Source: Pedobacter steynii
GTDB taxonomy: Bacteria; Bacteroidota; Bacteroidia; Sphingobacteriales; Sphingobacteriaceae
Assembly: GCF_900103665.1 (NCBI RefSeq)
Contig: NZ_FNGY01000003.1
Coordinates: 62,001-126,000, forward strand
DNA length: 64,000 nt
Reading direction: 5' to 3'
How positions within the stretch are numbered: the stretch's first letter is position 1; each line of letters opens with the position of its first letter. A program made the position numbers and the translations under genes. Below, one piece after another: positions 51,922-59,596 of the stretch. The notes under the pieces are model-generated. The model saw only the letters and a program-made list of their open reading frames with translations, searched no databases and was not told the DNA's origin.

Positions 51922-53844
51922 ATGTCTTATCTCAACTCTCCAGGGATCACATTTTCCGGCGACTTTCAGTCGGATGTATCCACAGTAAATAATGATGTCC
52001 GACACTACGACATTAAAACTTTTGAAAAGCGCTTTCAGGCAGCACCTGAGACCATAGACGGTCCCGATGGTCAATCTCTCAGTATTGAGAACGGCTGGTG
52101 GAACCCTGATGGGGGCGCAACGTTTAACCTTGTTAACTGTAAGATCCGTCAGACTACATCAAGCCCCGGCAGTACGGCTAGTGCTGAAGAACTGATTGGC
52201 TTTGAGTTATCCGGTGCTAAAGACAGGGCTCCCGGAAAGATGGTAGACCTGGATCCACAAATGCAAATGACTTCTGAACTTTGGGCAGTTAAAATAAGAA
52301 TAAGCGCTCCCGACGGCTCCCTCCTGTTAGAAGGAGATCTTCACCCGACAGGTTTCCGTGATCTTGGCACCCGCCAGTTCCCCAAAAACAATCAGGACAC
52401 TGCTTACGTTAGAAACGGACAAAGTCTTGGTGCGCATTACGTCAGCATAATTGAAAATATAACCTGGGCTGAAAAGGCAACTCAGATTCCGTTGATTACC
52501 GAACTAAAAAAGGAGACCCAGGACAATAAACTAAGCATCGGATTTTCTGTATCTGCTTATTATTATGCACACCAGGACGGCAGGTTTTCGCTCGGTAAAG
52601 TTATTGGTTCAATAGGCCCATGGAAAAAAACGGAACCTCTTAGGTTTGCCGCAACCAGAAGGCTGTGGACCACTGACCAAAGCTATTTCACTGACACCAA
52701 TTTTTTGGTACAACCGGGTAGAATAAGAGTAGACCTGGGAATGTCGTTTCCCATGGCAGATCCGCTGGGAAGCCCTTACCCTGCTTTTAAAGAACTATTC
52801 CTGGCAGTGTGCACCGGTACACCAATTTCCAGCAGCGACACTACTCAAAATCTCGACCCGGCAACCTATGAGCTGCTCTCCACGCTGAATGTACCCTCAG
52901 ACCCACAATGGCTACTCAATACAGGAGGTATCTGGGATATCAGCATAACCCCGGCTCAACAATTATTAATAAAAGAAAGACAAGTCCTTTTGTTAGCAAG
53001 ATTTGGCAAGAATACCATATTGCTTTGCCGGGAAGCGGCGGAAGGATGGTACATTAGGTGTGACCAAAATGTCATCAGACTCGACCCCGGAGAAACTATT
53101 TCTGCCGACTTCTATACTTATCAGTGGGGAAAGCCGGCAGCTGGTCAGACCATCACCATAATGTCTAACAAGCCTGGTTCGGGAGGTGGTGGCGGAAGTA
53201 CCGAAAACCCCAAACCTCCGCTGGCTAAAATCCCATGGATCAACCAGCCGGTCTCCGCACTGAAATATGTTGCAACCTCTGTCACCGATTTAAACGGAAA
53301 AGCGACCGTGCAATTTAAGGGATCAGATCCCGGGAACCCCAGAGGATACCTTGATGGCCAAATTTATATCCTTAACTATGGTATTAAAGGACTCTCGACC
53401 GACCAACACGGTCTTGACCAGGTCTTCGTCCACTTGCGCGATGAATATGTAATACCTAAAAATCCGGTCTGGTCTGATATAAAAGACACGATGATACAAT
53501 ATGCGAACCTCTATCCAATCATGAGCAAACATGTTGCCGACCTCGGTGATCCTCATGCCGTCATCAAAAAAAAGGAGATCATTTTGTTTGCATTTACCCG
53601 CGCGATCAACGATCCGATCTATATGCCGGTAACCAGGGATCTCTCGGCTAATAAACTTGCAACAATTGTAAAATGGCTTAACAATCCGATACTTGATGAC
53701 AAAAAAACAGAGAAGATTAGCCTGAAATCAGCAGCGCTTTCCTTTGAAGCTTTTCAGCCGCTATCCCAGGAGGACCTGCCTATTCTTGCTGAACCTAAAC
53801 AGGCAATCACTGTTTTTAATCTTAAGTCATCTGAACCTTCTTAA
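51922..53844 (+). CDS. VioB N-terminal-like protein (stand-alone half of a split VioB/RebD homologue)
   Basis: A 640-residue protein without signal peptide. The start MSYLNSPGITFSGDFQSDVS and the following NNDVRHYDI match the style of the VioB/RebD N-terminus (MxxLxxPxIxFxGxxxxxxxTxN). Late motifs agree as well: YANLYPIMSKHVADLGD and, at about 566-580, YMPVTRDLSANKLATIVKWL, which in VioB lies just before the ferritin-like catalytic half. A Gly-rich linker (PGSGGGGGSTENPKPP, about 418-433) splits two beta-rich regions. In VioB and RebD this domain is fused to the catalytic part; here it is a separate gene, 20 nt before a ferritin-like gene. Its role is unknown. This assignment is from remembered family pattern and needs a profile search. 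Confidence 0.68.
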   Translation: MSYLNSPGITFSGDFQSDVSTVNNDVRHYDIKTFEKRFQAAPETIDGPDGQSLSIENGWWNPDGGATFNLVNCKIRQTTSSPGSTASAEELIGFELSGAKDRAPGKMVDLDPQMQMTSELWAVKIRISAPDGSLLLEGDLHPTGFRDLGTRQFPKNNQDTAYVRNGQSLGAHYVSIIENITWAEKATQIPLITELKKETQDNKLSIGFSVSAYYYAHQDGRFSLGKVIGSIGPWKKTEPLRFAATRRLWTTDQSYFTDTNFLVQPGRIRVDLGMSFPMADPLGSPYPAFKELFLAVCTGTPISSSDTTQNLDPATYELLSTLNVPSDPQWLLNTGGIWDISITPAQQLLIKERQVLLLARFGKNTILLCREAAEGWYIRCDQNVIRLDPGETISADFYTYQWGKPAAGQTITIMSNKPGSGGGGGSTENPKPPLAKIPWINQPVSALKYVATSVTDLNGKATVQFKGSDPGNPRGYLDGQIYILNYGIKGLSTDQHGLDQVFVHLRDEYVIPKNPVWSDIKDTMIQYANLYPIMSKHVADLGDPHAVIKKKEIILFAFTRAINDPIYMPVTRDLSANKLATIVKWLNNPILDDKKTEKISLKSAALSFEAFQPLSQEDLPILAEPKQAITVFNLKSSEPS

Positions 53845-53864
53845 CGCCTTTAAATCTTTAAGTC

Positions 53865-54911
53865 ATGCTAAAAATTAGCCCCGAATACATTAATCAAGTG
53901 AAGCAAGCCACTGTTCCGGAAGACCTTTTTGGACCGCTTCAATCGGCTTTGATGCTGGAGCATTCCACTATTCCCCCATACCTGACCGCTATGTTTTCGC
54001 TAAAACCTGGCAAGAATCTTTATATCCGGGAAGTGATTCACTCGATTGTCATTGAAGAAATGCTGCACCTGACCATAGTTGCCAATATTCTGAACGCTTT
54101 AGGTGGATCCCCTGTTTTAAACAACAAAAACTTCATTCCGCAGTATCCCGGTCCACTTCCTATGGGAATCGGAGATCAGCTCGTTGTCGGGCTCACAAAA
54201 TATAGCACAGACCAGGTCAAAAATGTCTTCATGGAAATCGAGGAACCGGAAATCCCTTTGGTGATTCCTGAGATGAAATCATTTAAGGCAGCCAAAGTTG
54301 ACTACCACACCATTGGAGAATTTTATAAGGAGATTCAAGCCAAAATCGCGGAACTGGCTATTAGCACCATGCCTGGAGACCCGAAGAAACAGGTGGTGTC
54401 TGCTTTTTTCAAAGCAGATCAGTTATTCCCCATCACCAATACGCAGGACGCTCAGAAAGCGATCGATATTATTGTAGAACAAGGAGAAGGTACTGACAAG
54501 TCTCCCGCTTTCGATTTAGATGAAATAGCGCATTATTATAAATTTGAAGAACTTTATAAAGGGCGAAAAATAGTAGCCGATTCAGATTCCCCGTTGGGCT
54601 ATTCTTTTTCGCAGGAACCAATACCTTTCGATGCTGATGAGGTCTTCAACTTTTTTCCAAACACCAAATCAGATATGATCCCACCTGAACATGAAGGTTA
54701 CAGACTGATCAATCAATTTAATTTCAGCTACGCTACACTTTTAAACGGCCTAAACAGGACTTTCAACGGTGAACCGGACTTCCTCCCCCACACGATCGGA
54801 ATCATGTATGATTTAAAATTATTGGCAGAAAAGCTCGGTTCTATGAATTTTCCTGGCAAAAAAGGATACACCATAGGGCCATCATTTGAATATGTTGAGG
54901 TAAACCTATAG
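53865..54911 (+). CDS. Ferritin-like iminophenyl-pyruvate dimer synthase-type protein (VioB/RebD C-terminal-like)
   Basis: A 348-residue protein of the PF12902-like ferritin-like family that includes the catalytic half of VioB, RebD and StaD. Metal-site motifs: Glu32-His33 in LMLEHSTIPPYLTAMFSL, Glu64/Glu65 and His68 in IVIEEMLHLTIVANILNAL (ExxH), and the later YHTIGEFYKEIQAKIAEL and LDEIAHYYKFEELYKG. In violacein and rebeccamycin synthesis such enzymes couple two imine molecules of indole-pyruvate. No oxidase (VioA/RebO) or later-step gene is present in the window, so the substrate here is probably different. It forms a two-gene operon with the VioB-N-like gene upstream. Confidence 0.8.
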   Translation: MLKISPEYINQVKQATVPEDLFGPLQSALMLEHSTIPPYLTAMFSLKPGKNLYIREVIHSIVIEEMLHLTIVANILNALGGSPVLNNKNFIPQYPGPLPMGIGDQLVVGLTKYSTDQVKNVFMEIEEPEIPLVIPEMKSFKAAKVDYHTIGEFYKEIQAKIAELAISTMPGDPKKQVVSAFFKADQLFPITNTQDAQKAIDIIVEQGEGTDKSPAFDLDEIAHYYKFEELYKGRKIVADSDSPLGYSFSQEPIPFDADEVFNFFPNTKSDMIPPEHEGYRLINQFNFSYATLLNGLNRTFNGEPDFLPHTIGIMYDLKLLAEKLGSMNFPGKKGYTIGPSFEYVEVNL

Positions 54912-55093
54912 ATAAAAGTAGTGACATACGGTGTTTGAATGCAAACGATGAACTTCTTCAGCAATATCAGAAAAACGATAGGCAAGGTTGATTTAGCCTT
55001 TGGTAGAAATTTGAGCTAAAGAAAATATTGAAACAGAGTTGAATCAACGACTGAACATGAAAGTACTTTGCCGGGGACTCAAAATCAGGTAGG

Positions 55094-55120
55094 AAGGAGG
55101 TGTCTAAAAAGCACCTCCTT
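55094..55120 (+). terminator. Terminator after the VioB-like operon
   Basis: 9-bp stem AAGGAGGTG (55094-55102) with CACCTCCTT (55112-55120), 9-nt loop. It follows the operon by about 180 nt and may also serve the convergent lrp-type gene. The spacer 54912-55093 includes a 26-codon reading frame (54939-55019) that I do not believe to be a gene. Confidence 0.65.
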
Positions 55121-55161
55121 TATGTTCAAACAAGGAAATCCCCTGTCGTCCGAAAATAAGC

Positions 55162-55632
55162 TTAATACTCCAAAGGAACGATCGGTTCTTTTTTGGTCGT
55201 AGACATGATCATCATCGTCTGAAAAGTCTTCACTACAGAAATCTTACTGATTTTATCCATGATCAAACGCTCATAAGCTTTGATGTCATTTACATATACC
55301 TTTAACAGAAAATCTGCCTGTCCGGTTACATGGTGGCATTCTGTAATCTCTTTAATCTGATTTACCTCATCCAAAAAGATCTGAATGGTATTGTTTTTAT
55401 GAAAGTCCAGTTGAACCTGGATGAAAGTTTTGATTCCTAAGCCCAGTTTCTCTTCATCAACCAAAGCATGGTAACTCTTTATAAAGCCAGACATCTCCAG
55501 TTTACGGACGCGCTCTAAAGTCGGTGCAGGAGAGAGTCCAATCTCCTGAGAAAGGAGTAAGTTGGTAATCCGACCGTTCTCCTGTAGTAATTTAAGTATT
55601 TTAAAGTCTGTTTTATCTAATTCTGCTGCCAT
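55162..55632 (-). CDS. Lrp/AsnC family transcriptional regulator
   Basis: A 156-residue regulator with an N-terminal helix-turn-helix (about 8-60, TDFKILKLLQENGRITNLLL, GLSPAPTLERVRKLEMSGFI) and a C-terminal RAM ligand-binding domain (about 70-150, FIQVQLDFHKNNTIQIFLDE, CHHVTGQADFLLKVYVNDIK, KTFQTMMIMSTTKKEPIVPL). It typically responds to amino acids. It stands next to the VioB-like operon on one side and diverges from the DtxR-type gene on the other, so either could be its target. The RAM ligand cannot be read from sequence. Confidence 0.92.
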   Translation of the reverse strand: MAAELDKTDFKILKLLQENGRITNLLLSQEIGLSPAPTLERVRKLEMSGFIKSYHALVDEEKLGLGIKTFIQVQLDFHKNNTIQIFLDEVNQIKEITECHHVTGQADFLLKVYVNDIKAYERLIMDKISKISVVKTFQTMMIMSTTKKEPIVPLEY

Positions 55633-55734
55633 CTGTGTTTTAAAATATGGTCAAAGGTAGGCTATCAATGCGTAATTCACCAAATTTTATTCTATTAATC
55701 GTGTAAAAATTTATAGTTTATTTCTCTTTATTTT

Positions 55735-55750
55735 TTTAGATTTGTCTAAA
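55735..55750 (+). promoter_or_regulatory. Operator-promoter of the DtxR/Nramp operon
   Basis: Perfect inverted repeat TTTAGA-TTTG-TCTAAA, matching the general style of DtxR/MntR-type metal-regulator boxes. It overlaps an exact -7 box TAGATTTG (55737-55744), so a bound repressor would block the promoter. A second partial TTAGATA follows at 55758-55764. Negative autoregulation by the product of the next gene is likely. Confidence 0.65.
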
Positions 55751-55771
55751 TATATAGTTAGATACACAAAA

Positions 55772-56425
55772 ATGCAATCATTCACTGAAGAGAACTACCT
55801 GAAGATCATCTACCATTTATCGGTCAACAATGACCAGGCGGTACAAACCAATGCTATCGCCGAGAAAATGCAGACCAAAGCTGCTTCAGTAACAGACATG
55901 ATTAAAAAACTGGCCGATAAACAGCTGGTAGATTACAAAAAGTATCAGGGTGTGCATTTAACACAGACCGGAAGACAAGCTGCTATTAATATTGTCCGGA
56001 AACACCGGCTTTGGGAAGTCTTTCTTGTAGAAAAACTAAATTTTAAATGGGATGAAGTCCATGACATTGCAGAAGAACTCGAGCACATCAACTCGGCAGA
56101 GCTGGTAGAACGTTTAGATGAGTTCCTCTCTTTTCCGAAAAATGATCCTCATGGCGATCCAATCCCCGATAAACATGGGAAATTTGATGCCGTTCCATTT
56201 ACCAAGCTGAGCAAACTTAAAACCGGAGAAAAGGGACTCATCATGGGGGTCAGTGAACACTCCTCCGCATTTTTAAAGCATCTTGAAAAACTAGGGCTCA
56301 CCCTTGGGAAAACATTAACATTAACCACCATCACAGATTTTGACGGTTCTGTAGAAATCATCGTCGAAGACAAAAAAATCAGCGTTACCAGAGAAGTAGC
56401 CAAACACATACTCATCAGGATTTAA
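55772..56425 (+). CDS. DtxR/MntR family metal-dependent transcriptional repressor
   Basis: About 217 residues from the ATG at 55772 (start MQSFTEENYLKIIYHL); an upstream TTG at 55742 lies inside the operator, so it is not used. Domains: winged helix (about 1-65, ASVTDMIKKLADKQLVDYKK, GVHLTQTGRQAAINIVRKHR), dimerisation/metal domain (about 65-140, DEVHDIAEELEHINSAELVE, FLSFPKNDPHGDPIPDKHG) and a C-terminal SH3-like FeoA domain (about 145-215, KLSKLKTGEKGLIMGVSEHS). It represses metal uptake when Mn or Fe is plentiful. It is one base before the Nramp transporter start and forms an operon with it. Confidence 0.9.
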   Translation: MQSFTEENYLKIIYHLSVNNDQAVQTNAIAEKMQTKAASVTDMIKKLADKQLVDYKKYQGVHLTQTGRQAAINIVRKHRLWEVFLVEKLNFKWDEVHDIAEELEHINSAELVERLDEFLSFPKNDPHGDPIPDKHGKFDAVPFTKLSKLKTGEKGLIMGVSEHSSAFLKHLEKLGLTLGKTLTLTTITDFDGSVEIIVEDKKISVTREVAKHILIRI

Positions 56426-56426
56426 T

Positions 56427-58286
56427 ATGAAGCATTCCGAATCACTAAGCGAAGTAAATCAAACTGTAGACACCAGCAAGCGGACCGGATGGCGCCGTAT
56501 CTTATCTTTTATCGGGCCTGCATACCTGGTTAGTGTGGGTTATATGGATCCTGGAAACTGGGCAACCGATATTGCAGGAGGAAGTAAATTTGGTTATCAG
56601 CTGATCTGGATCTTATTAATGTCTAACCTCATTGCCTTGTTGCTACAATCTTTGAGCGCAAGGTTAGGTATTGTCCGCGGACTCGACCTGGCACAGGCTT
56701 CGAGAAATGCTTATCCCAAATGGATCAATATTCCTCTGTTTGGACTGGCCCAAACCGCCATCATTGCCTGCGACCTTGCTGAGATCATCGGGATGGCCAT
56801 TGGTTTACAGCTCTTATTCGACCTTCCCTTGATCTGGGGGATAAGTGTGACCATTTTTGATACCGTTTTATTACTCTTTCTGCTCAACAAAGGAATGCGC
56901 AAAATGGAAGCGTTCATTGTCTCCATGGTCTTTATTGTGGGGCTATCCTTTTTGGTGGAGATGTTCATTGTAGAACCTTCCTTAAAAGAAATTGTGAAAG
57001 GTTTTGAACCCTCTATGTTATCTGGAGATGCATTATACATTGCCATCGGGATCATCGGTGCCACAGTGATGCCACATAACTTATACCTTCATTCTTCACT
57101 GGTACAAACCAGAAAATTTGAACGGGACCAGAAGGGGATCAAAGAAGCCATTAAGTTTAACTTTATTGATACTGCTGTTGCTCTGAACCTTGCCTTTTTT
57201 GTCAATGCAGCGATCTTAATTCTTGCTGCAGCTGCATTTTATAAAAATGGATTACATGAAGTTGCAGAAATTCAGGATGCCCATAAATTACTGCAAAATA
57301 TCTTCGGTAATGTAGCCCCCGCCCTCTTTGCCATCGCCTTAATTGCCGCCGGACAGAGCTCTACGGTAACCGGAACACTGGCCGGGCAGATCGTTATGGA
57401 AGGCCATTTGAAATTGAGAATTCAACCCTGGTTACGCCGTTTAATTACCCGTTTACTGGCCATTATCCCAGCGTTTTTTACCATTCTTTGGTTTGGCGAC
57501 AGTGCCTTGGGAGGCTTGTTAATCCTGAGTCAGGTGGTATTGAGTTTACAATTAGGGTTTGCAGTGATCCCATTGATTCATTTTACCTCGGACAAGAAAA
57601 CCATGAAGGGTTTTGCGATCAAGCCATGGGTAAAAATATTGGCCTGGATTAGCTCTTTGCTCATCGTTGCATTGAATGTCAAACTGGTGATTGAAGAAAT
57701 CAGCAACTGGTCCAGTTCAGGAGGCTGGTATTTATATGTAATTGTCATCCCAGTGGCGATTCTCGTCGGTTTACTCTTGCTTTATGTATTCATTTATCCG
57801 CTCCTGAGTTCTAAAAAAGAGGAACACGACAATGTCCCACACGGAGTTGCACTGGATATCGGAACCGTAGAAAAAATTAGTTATACCAGAATCGGGATTA
57901 CCGTTGATTTCTCTAAAAACGACAGAAATACCATCCGGCATGCCCTTCTTCAGGGAGGTAAACACGCCAATTACTACCTGATTCACGTTGTAGAAACTGC
58001 CGCAGCCAGGTATCATGGAAAATCAGTCCTTGATTATGAAACACAAAGCGATGCCGAGAATCTGGAGAAATACCGGACAAATCTGAAAGAACTTGGCTAT
58101 CATGCTACAGCACATATCGGTTATGGCGGGACAGTAACTGCAATTGTAGAGATCAGCAAGCAGAATAACCTGGAATTACTCGTGATGGGTGCCCATGGGC
58201 ATCAGGGTTTAAAAGACCTGATTTTAGGAACAACTGTCAATTCTGTGAGACATAAAGTAACTATTCCGGTATTAATTGTCCGATAA
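56427..58286 (+). CDS. mntH: Nramp-type divalent metal transporter fused to a universal stress (UspA) domain
   Basis: A 619-residue protein. The membrane part (about 20-470) is an Nramp transporter: DPGNWATDIAGGSKFGYQLI at residues 41-60 (metal-binding DPGN), IGATVMPHNLYLHSSLVQTR (TM6 MPH), and QVVLSLQLGFAVIPLIHFTS. It probably imports manganese (or iron) by proton coupling. The cytosolic tail (about 487-619, TRIGITVDFSKNDRNTIRHA, LLVMGAHGHQGLKDLILGTT, VRHKVTIPVLIV) is a UspA domain with the ATP-binding GxHG motif. Such fusions occur in Bacteroidota. It starts right after the DtxR-type gene (TAATATG), so both are controlled by the operator at 55735-55750. Confidence 0.92.
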   Translation: MKHSESLSEVNQTVDTSKRTGWRRILSFIGPAYLVSVGYMDPGNWATDIAGGSKFGYQLIWILLMSNLIALLLQSLSARLGIVRGLDLAQASRNAYPKWINIPLFGLAQTAIIACDLAEIIGMAIGLQLLFDLPLIWGISVTIFDTVLLLFLLNKGMRKMEAFIVSMVFIVGLSFLVEMFIVEPSLKEIVKGFEPSMLSGDALYIAIGIIGATVMPHNLYLHSSLVQTRKFERDQKGIKEAIKFNFIDTAVALNLAFFVNAAILILAAAAFYKNGLHEVAEIQDAHKLLQNIFGNVAPALFAIALIAAGQSSTVTGTLAGQIVMEGHLKLRIQPWLRRLITRLLAIIPAFFTILWFGDSALGGLLILSQVVLSLQLGFAVIPLIHFTSDKKTMKGFAIKPWVKILAWISSLLIVALNVKLVIEEISNWSSSGGWYLYVIVIPVAILVGLLLLYVFIYPLLSSKKEEHDNVPHGVALDIGTVEKISYTRIGITVDFSKNDRNTIRHALLQGGKHANYYLIHVVETAAARYHGKSVLDYETQSDAENLEKYRTNLKELGYHATAHIGYGGTVTAIVEISKQNNLELLVMGAHGHQGLKDLILGTTVNSVRHKVTIPVLIVR

Positions 58287-58327
58287 AATTCAGAAATCCC
58301 TATTTCTTTCGGATATTAGCGCTATTC

Positions 58328-58360
58328 TTATCAAACCTGAACTAAGTTCAGGTTTGATAA
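58328..58360. terminator. Perfect 15-bp hairpin between mntH and smpB
   Basis: TTATCAAACCTGAAC (58328-58342) pairs perfectly with GTTCAGGTTTGATAA (58346-58360), loop TAA. There is no T-run after it, so it may terminate only weakly or act as an mRNA end protector. It lies 42 nt before the smpB ATG. Confidence 0.6.
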
Positions 58361-58402
58361 TTGCTTTGAACCCATCTTCAAAGCCGAAACAACAAATTAC
58401 AG

Positions 58403-58852
58403 ATGAAGAACGATATCCAGATTAAAAATAAAAGAGCCTACTTTGATTACCATATTGTTGAGGAATTTAATGCCGGACTAGCCCTCTTGGGTACGGAGAT
58501 TAAAGCCATCAGACAAGGAAAAGCAAATATGTCCGATGCCTTTTGCATGTTCATAGGTGAGGTTCTTTATGTCAGAAATTTACACATTTCCGAATATAGC
58601 CACAGCTCTTTCCACCATCACGACATTAAGCGCGATCGCATCTTGCTGCTCCATAAAAAAGAACTGAAGAAACTGAAAGCGAAAAGTGAAGAAAAGGGAT
58701 ATACCATTGTTCCTTTAAGGATCTATACCAACGATAGAGGTTTTGCAAAAATCCAGATTGCTTTGGCACAGGGTAAAAAGGAATTCGACAAAAGGGACAG
58801 CATAAAAGACAGAGAATCCAAAAGAGAAATGGATCGGGCAATGAAGTTTTAA
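58403..58852 (+). CDS. smpB: SsrA-binding protein SmpB
   Basis: A 149-residue tmRNA-binding protein for ribosome rescue. Family motifs: IKNKRAYFDYHIVEEFNAGL, LLGTEIKAIRQGKANMSDAF, NLHISEYSHSSFHHHDIKRD, and the basic C-terminal GKKEFDKRDSIKDRESKREM. Length and ending are typical. It converges on pcm, with 1 nt between their ends. Confidence 0.96.
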   Translation: MKNDIQIKNKRAYFDYHIVEEFNAGLALLGTEIKAIRQGKANMSDAFCMFIGEVLYVRNLHISEYSHSSFHHHDIKRDRILLLHKKELKKLKAKSEEKGYTIVPLRIYTNDRGFAKIQIALAQGKKEFDKRDSIKDRESKREMDRAMKF

Positions 58853-58853
58853 C

Positions 58854-59510
58854 TTACCAGGCCTGGTCCCCTACTAAAGGAACAAAGCGGAAGGTATCGA
58901 GCTCTATACGTTCATAATCCGTTTCACTTACCCTGATGACCGTCACCATTTTCTGAGTATGCTCATCTCCGACAGGGATGACAAGAATGCCGCCTATTTT
59001 CAATTGTTTGAGCAGAATCTCCGGAACGAAAGGCGCACCGGCAGTAACGATAATCTTATGATAAGGAGCGTATTCTGCAATGCCTTTAGAACCATCTCCA
59101 AAGAAAAAGTTAGCATTGTACCCCATTCCCGGCAAAACACGGATGGTATGTCTGTAAATGCTTTCCTGACGTTCTATGGTGTATACATTGGCACCCAACT
59201 CCATTAAAATGCAGGTTTGATATCCCGATCCTGTACCGATTTCTAATACTTTATCTCCTTTTTTGATGTGGAGCAATTCGCTTTGGTAAGCAACAGTATA
59301 AGGCTGAGAAATGGTTTGTCCATCCCCGATCGGGAAAGCGATATCTTTATAAGCCTGATTCCAGAAAGTTTCATCAAAGAAAAAATGACGCGGCACCTTC
59401 CCGATTGCATTCAACACATTTTTATCTGTGATGCCCCTGCCTTCGAGATGAGCAACCAATTTCTTTCTTGCTCCCCGCTCCCTGTAATTATCTACAAACT
59501 TATACGCCAT
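58854..59510 (-). CDS. pcm: Protein-L-isoaspartate O-methyltransferase
   Basis: A 218-residue SAM-dependent repair methyltransferase acting on isoaspartyl residues. Motifs: RHFFFDETFWNQAYKDIAFP, IGDGQTISQPYTVAYQSELL (substrate loop), KVLEIGTGSGYQTCILMELG (SAM loop), VYTIERQESIYRHTIRVLPG, GDGSKGIAEYAPYHKIIVTA and GGILVIPVGDEHTQKMVTV. It begins about 85 nt from the priA end. Identity is secure. Confidence 0.95.
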   Translation of the reverse strand: MAYKFVDNYRERGARKKLVAHLEGRGITDKNVLNAIGKVPRHFFFDETFWNQAYKDIAFPIGDGQTISQPYTVAYQSELLHIKKGDKVLEIGTGSGYQTCILMELGANVYTIERQESIYRHTIRVLPGMGYNANFFFGDGSKGIAEYAPYHKIIVTAGAPFVPEILLKQLKIGGILVIPVGDEHTQKMVTVIRVSETDYERIELDTFRFVPLVGDQAW

Positions 59511-59596
59511 TACATCAAAAATAGGCTTTTGAAATCTAATCCTGAACTATATTCGATGGCAAAATTCTAATCCTCACAGTATCAATCGCTATAAAA

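Noticed and set aside
49821..54911. Complete violacein/bisindole biosynthetic cluster
   Set aside because: Only the VioB-like halves are present; no tryptophan oxidase, VioE-like or flavin monooxygenase genes in the window.
54939..55019. 26-codon ORF after the VioB-like operon
   Set aside because: No ribosome site, no promoter, no recognisable product; likely part of the 3' UTR.
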